Part shown: one piece after another, positions 1 through 8,474 of the stretch
Numbering within the stretch: position 1 is the stretch's first letter
Layout: each line of letters begins with the position of its first letter
Source: Diaphorobacter caeni
GTDB taxonomy: Bacteria; Pseudomonadota; Gammaproteobacteria; Burkholderiales; Burkholderiaceae_C
Assembly (NCBI RefSeq): GCF_015354245.1
Contig: NZ_JADKYZ010000006.1
Location: 360,776 to 424,775 of the forward strand
Direction: 5' to 3'
Length of the DNA stretch: 64,000 nt
The notes under the pieces: generated by a model
What the model saw: the letters and a program-made list of their open reading frames with translations, nothing else
Told to the model about the DNA's origin: nothing
The model's database searches: none
Translations under genes and position numbers: made by a program

Positions 1-61
1 AGCGCGCACCATGGCACACCTGCTTCACGCTGACTTTTCCGACGACCGAGAACACCGCATC

Positions 62-1480
62 ATGAGTTCGACCACCGCAGCATCCACGACATCACCGAAT
101 CCGTCGAGCGCAGCCTCGGGCCACATCCTTCTGGTCGACGACGAACCGGCGTACCAGCGGCTCGGCGCATCGTTTCTGCGCCAGCTCGGCTATCGCGTGT
201 CTGTCGCGGGCGACGTGGACGAGGCGCTGCAGGCCTTCGAGAACGACACGCCGCAGGTCGTGCTGCTCGATCTTGCGATGCCGCCCAGCATGGACCCGGA
301 GGCGGGGCTGTCGCTCATTGCGCGCTTTGCATCGGCCGTGGTGGTGGTGCTCAGCGGGCATGGCGATCGTGACGTGGCGCTGCGCGCGGTGGAGCTCGGC
401 GTCTGGGACTTTCTCGTCAAGCCCATCGATCCCGAGATGCTGCGGATGGTCGTCATGCGCGCCATGCACAAAGCGCGGCTGGATGCCCAGGTGCGCGAGC
501 TGCGCAACGCCAAAGCCGACCAGCAGCCCGATGAAATGGGCCTGATCGGACAGGCTGCGGCCATGCAGCAGCTGCGCGCCATGGTGCGGCGCGTGGGAGC
601 GACCTCGGTGAATCTGATCGTGCTGGGCCCCACGGGCACCGGCAAGGAACTGGTGGCGCGCGCGCTGCACCAGTGCAGTCCCCGGCGCGATGGGCCGTTC
701 GCCATCATCCACTGCGGCGCGCTGTCGGCCGAGCTGCTGGAGAGCGAGCTGTTCGGCCATCTCAAGGGCAGCTTCACCGGAGCGCATCGCGATCAGCTGG
801 GGCTCGTCGAAACCGCGCATGGCGGCACGCTGTTTCTTGACGAAGTGGGCGAGATGCCCGCGCTCATGCAGGTCAAGCTGCTGCGCTTTCTGCAGGAGGG
901 CACCTTCATGCCGGTGGGCGGGAGGCAGGAGAAGAAAGCCGACGTGCGCGTGGTGGCCGCGACGCATCGCGATCTCGAGGCCATGGTGCGCGATGGCAGC
1001 TTTCGCGAGGATCTGTATTACCGTCTCAAAGGCATGGTGCTGCGCACGCCCGCGCTGGCGGACCGCAGCACCGACGTGCCTCTGCTGGCCGCGCGCTTTC
1101 TGCACGGAGTGACGCCCAACGCCCGCCTCAGCGCCGACGCCCTGCAATGGCTGCAGACGCGCGACTGGCCCGGCAACGTGCGCCAGCTCAAGGCCGTGGT
1201 CGAATCTGCGGGTGCGCTGATCCTGCCCGACAACCATACGGTCGACGCCGACCTGCTGCGCTTCGCGAGCGGCGAAAGCACGGAGCTGCCGGAGGCGACG
1301 GCCGCTGCCGACAAATCGACGACGCAGGGCAGCATGGACGCTGCGATCCAGGAACTCGAAACCCGCATGATCCGCGACGCGATGGCGCAGTCGGGCGGCA
1401 ATCAGTCCGAGGCCGCCCGGGTGCTCGGCATTTCGCGCGTGGGGCTGATCAAGAAGCTGGCGCGGCTGGGGCTCAGGTAG
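62..1480 (+). CDS. Sigma-54-dependent response regulator (NtrC family)
   Basis: Two-component regulator that activates sigma-54 promoters. From the ATG at 62 it is 472 aa. The receiver domain (about 20-140) has the acidic pair D26-D27, phosphoacceptor D70 in VVLLD and K120 in FLVKP. The AAA+ domain follows with Walker A GPTGTGKE at 189-196, a GSFTGA loop at 236-241 (usual form GAFTGA) and a Walker B LFLDE. A Fis-type helix-turn-helix (NQSEAARVLGISRVGLIKKL) ends the protein. An in-frame ATG at 11 would add 17 residues that do not look like receiver sequence. The partner histidine kinase is probably just left of the window. The gene overlaps the convergent MFS gene by 8 bp. Target genes cannot be told from the sequence. 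Confidence 0.9.
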   Translation: MSSTTAASTTSPNPSSAASGHILLVDDEPAYQRLGASFLRQLGYRVSVAGDVDEALQAFENDTPQVVLLDLAMPPSMDPEAGLSLIARFASAVVVVLSGHGDRDVALRAVELGVWDFLVKPIDPEMLRMVVMRAMHKARLDAQVRELRNAKADQQPDEMGLIGQAAAMQQLRAMVRRVGATSVNLIVLGPTGTGKELVARALHQCSPRRDGPFAIIHCGALSAELLESELFGHLKGSFTGAHRDQLGLVETAHGGTLFLDEVGEMPALMQVKLLRFLQEGTFMPVGGRQEKKADVRVVAATHRDLEAMVRDGSFREDLYYRLKGMVLRTPALADRSTDVPLLAARFLHGVTPNARLSADALQWLQTRDWPGNVRQLKAVVESAGALILPDNHTVDADLLRFASGESTELPEATAAADKSTTQGSMDAAIQELETRMIRDAMAQSGGNQSEAARVLGISRVGLIKKLARLGLR

Positions 1481-2675
1481 CGGGCTTGAGCCTGCGGCTT
1501 TGCAGCCCGAGCAGCACCAGCACGATGGCCACGAGCGGCAGCATGCCGCTGTTGATGCCGTTCCAGCCCACGGTGTGCAGCAGCTGGCCCGAACCGAAGG
1601 ACGCTGTCGCGACGGTGCCGAAGACCAGGAAGTCGTTGAGCGCCTGGACCTTGGCGCGCTCGGCCGGACGGTAGCACTCGGTGACCAGCGAGGTCGCGCC
1701 GATGAAGCCGAAGTTCCAGCCCACGCCCAGCAGCACCAGCGCGCCCCAGAAGTGGAACAGGTCGAGTCCGAGCAGTGCCATCACGCCGGCCGCGCCGATC
1801 ATCACGAGGCCGAGCGAGGTGATGGTGCGGTTGCCGAAACGGTTGATGAGCTTGCCGGTGAAGAAGCTTGGCGCGAACATCGACAGCACATGCCACTGGA
1901 TGCCGAGCGCCGCTTCGCCGATGCTGTGGCCGCAGCCGACCATGGCCATCGGCGCTGCGGTCATGAGGAAGGCCATCAGCCCGTAGCTCACCACGCCTGC
2001 GGCTGCGGCGACGATGAACTTGGGCGTTTTCACGATCTCCATCAGCGGCCTGGCCTCGCCATCGACGACCTTGGTTTGGGTCTTGGGGAGGCGCAGACAG
2101 GCGAGCAGCGGCAGGGCCAGCAGCGCGAGTGCCGCCTGCCCGTAGAAGCTGCCCGCGAACGGCGTGCCGGGCAGGGCGTCGCGCGTCCATATCACGATCT
2201 GCGGGCCGATGATGCCCGCGATCAGTCCGCCGATCATGATGCGCGAGATGGCGCGCGCCTGCGCAGCCGAGTCGCCCATCACGGCATCGGCCGCCGCAAA
2301 ACGGTAGCTCTGCACGCAGGCGGCGTAGAAGCCCGAGAACGCGGTGCCGATGCAGAACAGCGTGAAGTCCGATTGCGCGATGCCCTGGGCGGCGACGGCG
2401 CCCGACACCGCTCCCATCAGCGCGCCGATCATGTAGGTGAAGCGTCGCCCCATGCGGTGCATGAGCCACGCGGCGGGGAGGGTGCACAGCGCGAGCGTGA
2501 GCTGGTAGAGGCTCACCGGCAGCGTCGCGGCGGAGGGGTTGCTCGACAGCTGCTGCCCGACCAGCCCGCCCAGCGAAATGATGATCGGCGGTGATGCTCC
2601 GCCGAGTGCCTGCGCGGCGATCAGCAGGCCGAGGTTGCGACCCTGATCGGGATGGTCGGGTGTGGAGGCGGTCAT
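1473..2675 (-). CDS. MFS transporter
   Basis: A 400-aa inner-membrane protein of the major facilitator superfamily, the usual size for a 12-helix transporter. Hydrophobic helices recur along the whole length. A loop MHRMGRRFTYMIGA after the second helix matches the MFS cytoplasmic loop motif (G-x-x-x-D/G-R-x-G-R-R), and a charged central loop (about 200-215) separates two six-helix halves. The start at 2675 gives a short hydrophilic N-terminus before the first helix. The substrate is not recognisable. The 3' end overlaps the response-regulator gene by 8 bp in convergent orientation. Confidence 0.85.
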   Translation of the reverse strand: MTASTPDHPDQGRNLGLLIAAQALGGASPPIIISLGGLVGQQLSSNPSAATLPVSLYQLTLALCTLPAAWLMHRMGRRFTYMIGALMGAVSGAVAAQGIAQSDFTLFCIGTAFSGFYAACVQSYRFAAADAVMGDSAAQARAISRIMIGGLIAGIIGPQIVIWTRDALPGTPFAGSFYGQAALALLALPLLACLRLPKTQTKVVDGEARPLMEIVKTPKFIVAAAAGVVSYGLMAFLMTAAPMAMVGCGHSIGEAALGIQWHVLSMFAPSFFTGKLINRFGNRTITSLGLVMIGAAGVMALLGLDLFHFWGALVLLGVGWNFGFIGATSLVTECYRPAERAKVQALNDFLVFGTVATASFGSGQLLHTVGWNGINSGMLPLVAIVLVLLGLQSRRLKPAT

Positions 2676-2786
2676 GTTGTCTCGCTGTTGTCGTTTGCAC
2701 CCGCCGACGGACGAACGGGTTGTTTATCAGCGATAGCTTATATCGATTCCACGATGCCGTGTTGACGCCACCGGGAAAGACCGGTC

Positions 2787-3785
2787 TCAGGTCTGCCTGA
2801 CCGATATTTCTTCGATCTGGTGCTGTTCGCCCTTGCGCAGCACGATGCGTGCGCGGCCGCGCGTCGGCGCGATGTTGTCGAGCAGGTTGGGCAGGTTGAT
2901 CTGCTGCCAGATGCCGCGCGCGACCTGGATGGCCTCGCCTTCGCTCAGGTCCTTGTAGTGGTGGAAGTACGAGCTTTCGCGTTGGAACACCGTGCGCTGC
3001 AGCTTCACGAAACGCTGGATGTACCACTTTTCGATCAGCGCGGATTCAGCATCGAGATAGATCGAGAAATCGAAGAAATCGGACGCCACCGCCGCCGCGA
3101 TGTTCTTGGTCTGCAGCACGTTCAGACCTTCGAAGATCAGGATGTCGGGACGATCCACCCGCTCGAATTCATCGGGCACGATGTCGTAGGCCTCGTGCGA
3201 GTAGACGGGCACCTTGAGCCCTGACTTGCCGGACTTCACCGCCGAGAGAAACTCGAGCATCGCGGGCAGGTCGTAGCTGTCGGGGAAACCCTTGCGGCCC
3301 ATGAGCGCGCGCTCCTGCAGCTCGCGCGTGGGATAGAGGAAACCGTCGGTCGTCACCAGCTCCACGCTGCGGCCCGGAATGGCCTGCGCGAGCACCGCCC
3401 GCAGCACGCGCGCGAAGGTGCTCTTGCCCACGGCCACGCTGCCTGCCACGCCGATCACGTAGGGCGTGGCGCGGAACGAGCCCGCGCTGTCGAATCCGCT
3501 GTACACGATGCGGCTCAGTTCATGCGCCGCGCGGATGTGGGAGTTGATGAAGCGGGTGAGTGGAAGAAAGATCTCTTCCACCTCGATCTGCAGCGCGGGA
3601 TCGTTCACGCCGCCCAGCATTTCGATGCTCGCGCGCGAGGGCACGTGGTCTTCGGGGCTGCGCAATGCGGCCCATTGGCTGCGGTTGAAGATCACATACG
3701 GCGGCTCGAGGCGCGGGGGCGTCACGACGGCGGCTGCAGCGGGGATGTGCCTTGGCGAGGAGAGGAGCGAGGACGGAGGGTTCAA
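2787..3785 (-). CDS. coaA: Type I pantothenate kinase
   Basis: Phosphorylates pantothenate with ATP, the first committed step of coenzyme A synthesis. The 332-aa product matches CoaA along its length: FNRSQWAAL near the N-terminus, P-loop GSVAVGKST, VELVTTDGFLYP, KGFPDSYD, PVYSHEAYDIVPDE, DILIFEGLNVLQ and W-x-x-x-R-F-x-K-L. The family is usually about 315 aa, so there is a slightly longer N-terminal tail. The longest start is a TTG at 3785, preceded on the minus strand by a good ribosome site (AGAGGTG, 5 nt away); a GTG about 20 codons in is the alternative. It stands alone, 111 bp downstream of the MFS start. Many Burkholderiales use type III CoaX, so a type I enzyme is worth noting. Confidence 0.93.
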   Translation of the reverse strand: MNPPSSLLSSPRHIPAAAAVVTPPRLEPPYVIFNRSQWAALRSPEDHVPSRASIEMLGGVNDPALQIEVEEIFLPLTRFINSHIRAAHELSRIVYSGFDSAGSFRATPYVIGVAGSVAVGKSTFARVLRAVLAQAIPGRSVELVTTDGFLYPTRELQERALMGRKGFPDSYDLPAMLEFLSAVKSGKSGLKVPVYSHEAYDIVPDEFERVDRPDILIFEGLNVLQTKNIAAAVASDFFDFSIYLDAESALIEKWYIQRFVKLQRTVFQRESSYFHHYKDLSEGEAIQVARGIWQQINLPNLLDNIAPTRGRARIVLRKGEQHQIEEISVRQT

Positions 3786-4291
3786 TTGGGCACCTCTGGG
3801 AGGTCTGTCTCTTTTGGCTGAAGGCCGAAGCCCCTTGCGTTTGGCCGTATTGTTGCACCGCAGGACGGTGGGATGGGGGCCGGATGACGCAAATGTGTCA
3901 CAAGCTTGATTTCCTGCCGAAGGCGCCCGTCTGACGCTTTTGTGCTACACGGCGCTTGCGATGCGGCCCGGAGCCGCACTACACTCGCGGCCTTCCTTTG
4001 ATTTCAATCAGTTTTCTCTTCGAGAGGCCCATCATGTCCCGCCGCGCACGTTCCTGCTGAACGACTTCGTCACACGCTATCCCGGTTTCGCATCAGGGAT
4101 TTTCTCGCGTGTGCGCTGCGGTGTGTGGATGCCTTGTCGCCCGAATCTCATGTCGGGCGGCGCGCTGAATTTCCACGGTTTCCAACCCTTTCCCTGCGCT
4201 GGTGCGCGGGCATCGGCGTTGTCTCCCCTCGCTTCATTGCGGCGCATGTCGTTGTCGTCGGCTTTTCTTTTCAATTCACGGAAAGCACGAA
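3786..4291. other. 506-bp intergenic region, no gene recognised
   Basis: Lies between the divergent coaA and RNA ligase genes and must hold both promoters. Short open frames here have atypical codon use and no recognised motif. A small inverted repeat, GCCCGA-8 nt-TCGGGC, lies at 4139-4158, inside the likely leader of the RNA ligase message. No sigma-54 promoter or other operator that I could trust was seen. Confidence 0.5.
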
Positions 4292-5137
4292 ATGACTTCG
4301 CAAATTTCACACCTGTCCAGTCTGGACATTCTCAAATATCCGCGCACGCCGCACCTGCAGGGATCGCGCCTGCAGGCCGGTGACCACAACGATTGCGTGC
4401 CCTACGAGCGCCTGGCGGGTCGCCACATCGTGGTCGAGGAAAAGCTCGACGGCGCCAATTCGGCGCTGAGCTTCTCGGCGGGCGGGGGCCTGCTGCTGCA
4501 GTCGCGCGGCCACTATCTGGCGGTCGACCAGATGGGCGGCCGCGAGCGGCAGTTCAACGCCTTCAAGCAATGGGCCAGGGCGCATGAATCGGCGCTGCTG
4601 TCGCGTCTTGAAGACCGATATGTGATGTACGGCGAATGGCTGTACGCCAAGCATTCGGTGTTCTACGACGCGCTGCCGCACTGGTTCGCCGAGTTCGATC
4701 TGTGGGACCGCAGCCGGGCGTGTTTTCTCGACACGCCCGGGCGCCACGCGCTGCTGGCCGATCTGCCGGTGGTGTCGGTGCCGGTGCTCTACAGCGGCGT
4801 TGCACCCAGGCGCATCAAGGATCTGCTGGCGATGATTGCGCCGTCGTTGGGACGCAGCGTGCATTGGCGCGCGCAGTTCGAGCAGGCGGTTCAGCGTCAG
4901 GGGCTTGATCTCGCGCTGTGCTGGCGGCAGACCGATCCGTCCGATTGCGCGGAAGGCCTGTACATCAAGGTCGAGGAGAACGGTCAGACTCTGGAGCGTT
5001 ACAAGTTCGTTCGCTCCGATTTCGTTCAGGTGATTCTGAACTCCGGCTCGCACCACAGCGAACGCCCCATCGTGCCCAACGGGCTGCGGGACGGCGTCGA
5101 CCTCTTTGCGGGCACGATCAGCAAACAATGGCGTTGA
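4292..5137 (+). CDS. ATP-dependent RNA ligase family protein
   Basis: Predicted RNA ligase of the nucleotidyltransferase superfamily (T4 Rnl2-like group), 281 aa, acting in RNA repair. Visible motifs, in order: motif I EEKLDG with the AMP-accepting lysine at K51; a motif III-like MYGEW at 112-116; motif IV EGLYIKVEE; and motif V RYKFVRSDF near the C-terminus. These are the standard nucleotide-binding elements of the superfamily. An upstream GTG (4202) is in frame, but the extra residues look non-coding, and the ATG at 4292 fits the start of the family. The HD-Pnk gene follows 41 bp later on the same strand, which makes a sealing plus end-healing pair. DNA ligase activity is unlikely because no OB or BRCT domain is present. 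The cellular substrate is unknown. Confidence 0.85.
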   Translation: MTSQISHLSSLDILKYPRTPHLQGSRLQAGDHNDCVPYERLAGRHIVVEEKLDGANSALSFSAGGGLLLQSRGHYLAVDQMGGRERQFNAFKQWARAHESALLSRLEDRYVMYGEWLYAKHSVFYDALPHWFAEFDLWDRSRACFLDTPGRHALLADLPVVSVPVLYSGVAPRRIKDLLAMIAPSLGRSVHWRAQFEQAVQRQGLDLALCWRQTDPSDCAEGLYIKVEENGQTLERYKFVRSDFVQVILNSGSHHSERPIVPNGLRDGVDLFAGTISKQWR

Positions 5138-5178
5138 GCGCGCTGAAAAGCATGCGCTCGACGCCCGAGGAGATTCCC

Positions 5179-6324
5179 ATGTGGAACTGGAAAAACTTGC
5201 AAACCCTCGTGCCGCCGCCAGGCGCCGAGGTGGACTTTGCGGCCTGTCTCGACGCCTTTCCCCAACTGGAATTGGCCAGGACCACGCCGCAGGACCCGGT
5301 CTATCACGCCGAAGGCGATGTGTGGACGCATACGCAGATGGTGGTGCGCGCCTTGCTGGAAGATGCGCACTATGCGCAGCTCACGGTGCAGGAGCGCGAG
5401 ACGGTGTTCTTCGCCGCGCTGCTGCACGACGTGGCCAAGTGCTCCACCACGGTGGTGGGCGATGATGGGCGCATCTCGCAGCCCGGCCATTCGCGCAAGG
5501 GCGCGGTGGATGCGCGCATCGCGCTGTGGGAGGCCGGTGCTCCGGTGCATCAGCGCGAGGCCATCTGTCGGCTGATCGCGGTGCATCAGGTGCCGTTCTT
5601 CGCCTTCGCCGAATCGCGACGCGGCCATTCGCCGGAGTTCATCGTGCGCGAGCTGTCGTGGCAGGTCGACGTGCATCTGCTGTGCATGCTCGCGCGCGCC
5701 GACATCGTCGGCCGCGTCTGCCCGGATGTGGAGGGTGTGCTGGTCAACATCGATCTGGTGCGCGAGATGGCCGAGGAGGAGGGCTGCCTGCGCACGCCGC
5801 GCGCGTTCGCGTCGGCGGAGACGGCGGTGCGCTATTTCCGTGGCGCGCAACTGCATCCCGACTACGCGCTGCACGCGGAGCCGGGCTCTGAGGTGGTGCT
5901 GATGTGCGGCCTTCCAGCGAGCGGAAAGAACACCTGGGTGGCGACGCATTGCGCGGGCTGGCCTGTGGTGTCGTTCGATGATGCGCGTGCCGAGCTCGGG
6001 CTGCGCCACGGCCAGAACGACGGTGCGGTGGCGCACCGTGCCATCGACAAGGCCAAGGGGCTGCTGCGCGAGAAGCGCCGTTTCGTCTGGAACGCCACGC
6101 ACCTCTCGCGCCAGATGCGCGGCAAGTCGCTGGATCTGTGTCTGGACTACGGCGCAACGGTACGGCTGGTGCATCTGGAGGCGAGCCGGGCCGAGTTGCT
6201 CGCGCGCAACGGCAAGCGTGACACGACGCTGACCAACGCCGCGCTGCTCGGCATGCTGCACAAATGGGAGGTGCCCGTGCCGACCGAGGCGCATGCGCTG
6301 GAGATGCTGGTCCACCAGGATTGA
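5179..6324 (+). CDS. HD-domain phosphatase fused to P-loop polynucleotide kinase (HD-Pnk type)
   Basis: Predicted bifunctional RNA end-healing enzyme, 381 aa. The N-terminal half is an HD domain: H51 in the first helix, the H83-D84 doublet in LLHDVAK, and later H103 and H135. HD domains of this family remove 2',3'-cyclic or 3'-phosphates. The C-terminal half (about 238-381) is a kinase with P-loop GLPASGKN at 243-250, then SFDDAR (264-269), matching the general-base aspartate region of T4 Pnkp, and a downstream RRFVWNATHLSRQMR resembling the PNK lid. The last P-loop position is Asn, not Ser/Thr. The ATG at 5179 has a GAGGAG ribosome site; the open frame continues upstream over the ligase gene but is not homologous there. 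The family was characterised in Runella; the activity here is inferred. Confidence 0.85.
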   Translation: MWNWKNLQTLVPPPGAEVDFAACLDAFPQLELARTTPQDPVYHAEGDVWTHTQMVVRALLEDAHYAQLTVQERETVFFAALLHDVAKCSTTVVGDDGRISQPGHSRKGAVDARIALWEAGAPVHQREAICRLIAVHQVPFFAFAESRRGHSPEFIVRELSWQVDVHLLCMLARADIVGRVCPDVEGVLVNIDLVREMAEEEGCLRTPRAFASAETAVRYFRGAQLHPDYALHAEPGSEVVLMCGLPASGKNTWVATHCAGWPVVSFDDARAELGLRHGQNDGAVAHRAIDKAKGLLREKRRFVWNATHLSRQMRGKSLDLCLDYGATVRLVHLEASRAELLARNGKRDTTLTNAALLGMLHKWEVPVPTEAHALEMLVHQD

Positions 6325-6377
6325 CCGGTGGATCTGTGGATGTGGCCGGCGGAATGGTTCTTCAAGCCCGCAAAATC

Positions 6378-6414
6378 AAACGCCCCGCACGCTTTGCAGC
6401 ATGCGGGGCGTTTT
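6378..6414. terminator. Bidirectional rho-independent terminator
   Basis: Inverted repeat AAACGCCCCGCA (6378-6389) and TGCGGGGCGTTT (6402-6413), a 12-bp perfect stem with a 12-nt loop, followed by T residues on the plus strand and preceded by A residues. It separates the convergent HD-Pnk and rho genes and can serve both. Confidence 0.85.
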
Positions 6415-6434
6415 CATGAGGGGTGATCCGGGGA

Positions 6435-7697
6435 TCAGCCGCCGCGACGCATCATGTCGAAGAACTCGACATTGGTCTTGGTCGCCTTCATGTTCTTGAT
6501 CATGAGCTCCATGGATTCGATCTCGTCCATGTTGTACATGAACTGACGCAGGATGCGGGTCTTCTGCAGAATCTCGGGCGCGAGCAGCAACTCTTCGCGG
6601 CGGGTGCCGGACTTGTTCATCTCGATGGCCGGGAACACACGCTTTTCGTAGAGGCGGCGGTTCAGGTGGATTTCGCAGTTGCCGGTGCCCTTGAATTCTT
6701 CAAAGATCACTTCGTCCATGCGGCTGCCGGTATCGACCAGCGCGGTGGCGATGATGGTGAGCGAGCCACCTTCCTCGACCTTGCGGGCGGCGCCGAAGAA
6801 ACGCTTGGGGCGCTGCAGCGCGTTGGAGTCCACACCGCCGGACAGCACCTTGCCGGAGGACGGCACGACGTTGTTGTAGGCGCGGGCGAGGCGGGTGATC
6901 GAGTCCAGCAGGATCACGACGTCCTTCTTCAATTCGACCAGGCGCTTGGCGCGCTCGATCACCATTTCTGCGACGTGCACGTGGCGCGCTGCGGGCTCAT
7001 CGAAGGTCGATGCGATGATTTCGCCCTTCACCGTGCGCTGCATTTCGGTCACTTCTTCAGGGCGCTCGTCCACGAGCAGCACCATCAGGTGAACGTCTGG
7101 ATTGTTGGCGGTGATGGCGTGCGCGATGTGCTGCATCATCACCGTCTTGCCGCTCTTGGGAGGCGCGACGATCAGCGCGCGCTGGCCACGGCCGATGGGG
7201 GCGATGATGTCGATGATGCGGCCGGTGATGTTCTCTTCGGCCTTGATGTCGCGTTCGAGACGCATCTGTTCCTTGGGGAACAGGGGCGTCAGGTTTTCGA
7301 ACATCACCTTGTGCTTGTTCTGCTCCGGCGGGCCGCCGTTGACGCTGTCGAGCTTGGTCAGGGCAAAGTAGCGTTCGCCGTCCTTGGGCGTGCGCACTTC
7401 GCCTTCGATCATGTCGCCGGTGTGCAGGTTGAAGCGGCGCACCTGGCTCGGGGAGATGTAGATGTCGTCCGTGCTTGCGGTGAAGCTGGTGTCGGGGCTG
7501 CGCAGAAAGCCGAAGCCGTCGGGCAGGATTTCGAGCACGCCATCGGCAAAGACCTGTTCGCCAGCCTTGGCGCGCTTTTTGATGATGGCGAACATCAGCT
7601 CTTGCTTGCGCATGCGGCCGACGTTTTCGATCTCAAGCTCTTCAGCCTGCTTGAGGACTTCAGACACGTGCAGTGCCTTGAGTTCGTTTAAGTGCAT
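6435..7697 (-). CDS. rho: Transcription termination factor Rho
   Basis: Hexameric RNA-dependent ATPase/helicase that ends transcription at C-rich sites. The 420-aa product has the N-terminal helical domain ([20 protein letters not shown]), the cold-shock-like RNA-binding fold ([24 protein letters not shown]), Walker A (PPKSGKT), Walker B ([16 protein letters not shown]) and the Q/R-loop regions ([25 protein letters not shown]). Length and order match E. coli Rho (419 aa). The start at 7697 has CAGGAG seven bases upstream; an in-frame upstream extension to 7775 lacks family similarity. trxA lies upstream on the same strand, a common arrangement. Confidence 0.98.
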   Translation of the reverse strand: MHLNELKALHVSEVLKQAEELEIENVGRMRKQELMFAIIKKRAKAGEQVFADGVLEILPDGFGFLRSPDTSFTASTDDIYISPSQVRRFNLHTGDMIEGEVRTPKDGERYFALTKLDSVNGGPPEQNKHKVMFENLTPLFPKEQMRLERDIKAEENITGRIIDIIAPIGRGQRALIVAPPKSGKTVMMQHIAHAITANNPDVHLMVLLVDERPEEVTEMQRTVKGEIIASTFDEPAARHVHVAEMVIERAKRLVELKKDVVILLDSITRLARAYNNVVPSSGKVLSGGVDSNALQRPKRFFGAARKVEEGGSLTIIATALVDTGSRMDEVIFEEFKGTGNCEIHLNRRLYEKRVFPAIEMNKSGTRREELLLAPEILQKTRILRQFMYNMDEIESMELMIKNMKATKTNVEFFDMMRRGG

Positions 7698-8003
7698 GGG
7701 GTGACTCCTGAACGGAGCGGATTTTGAAATCTGGGAGAGCTGTAAGCCGTGCGGGCCGGATGTGGCGCTTGGCAAGCCGATGATCTTGAACAGGGCCGTG
7801 ACTTTTGGGTGAAGTGCGGCGAAGAGATCGAACTGGATTATTACAGAAAATCGAGCGATATAGCAGCGCTGTTTACCAAGCCTTGCATCATTTCGCTCTC
7901 GCGCGGGGTGGATCGGTGCGCGAAAAGGGGAGCTTGAAGCTGCTGCGCGAGGCCTTCGTTGGCATGGGCGAAGACCCGGCGCAGACAGTTTCAGCGGGCG
8001 GGA
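7698..8003. other. 306-bp trxA-rho spacer (rho leader region)
   Basis: No gene recognised. On the minus strand an extended -10-like sequence TGTAATAAT (about 7837-7845) may be part of a rho promoter, giving a leader of roughly 130 nt; no convincing -35 was seen. Rho genes are commonly autoregulated by termination in such leaders, but nothing in this sequence proves it. There is no clear intrinsic terminator after trxA. Confidence 0.35.
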
Positions 8004-8339
8004 TCAGGCCGCGAGCTGCTGGTCGATGAACGCCGTGAGCTGCGACTTGTTCAGCGCGCCCACCTTGGTGGCGGCCAGTTCGCCGTTCTTGAACAGCATC
8101 AGCGTGGGGATGCCGCGAATGCCGAACTTGGCAGGGATTTCGCGGTTTTCGTCCACGTTCATCTTGGCGATGGTGAGCTTGCCTTGGTAGGCGGTGGCCA
8201 CGTCATCGAGGATGGGGGCGATCATCTTGCAGGGACCGCACCATTCGGCCCAGTAGTCGACCAGAACAGCACCGCTGTCCTTGAGCACGTCGGCTTCGAA
8301 GCTGCTGTCCGAAATGTGTTTGATGAGATCGTTTGCCAT
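8004..8339 (-). CDS. trxA: Thioredoxin 1
   Basis: Cytoplasmic disulfide reductase that supplies electrons to ribonucleotide reductase and other partners. The 111-aa protein has the classic thioredoxin fold motifs: [25 protein letters not shown] with active site WCGPC, the buried Asp (VDYWA), KMNVDEN, the cis-proline in [11 protein letters not shown], and a C-terminal helix. Length and sequence are those of typical proteobacterial TrxA. The start at 8339 is preceded by an AAGGAAAG-type ribosome site. It is divergent from the addB-like gene and upstream of rho. Confidence 0.97.
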   Translation of the reverse strand: MANDLIKHISDSSFEADVLKDSGAVLVDYWAEWCGPCKMIAPILDDVATAYQGKLTIAKMNVDENREIPAKFGIRGIPTLMLFKNGELAATKVGALNKSQLTAFIDQQLAA

Positions 8340-8474
8340 TTGGCTTTCCTTGATAGAGCTGTTTGATATGGCTGTAGCAGGAGGATCCGATAGAGAGCTG
8401 GATCCCTTACATTAGAACTTATTGTGACAGAAACTGAATCCCCGCATCATGGTATGGCCGCGCAATAGGATGCT

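Noticed and set aside
3940..4383. Open frame spanning the coaA-RNA ligase intergenic region
   Set aside because: It overlaps the start of the RNA ligase gene in another phase and has no domain or ribosome site.
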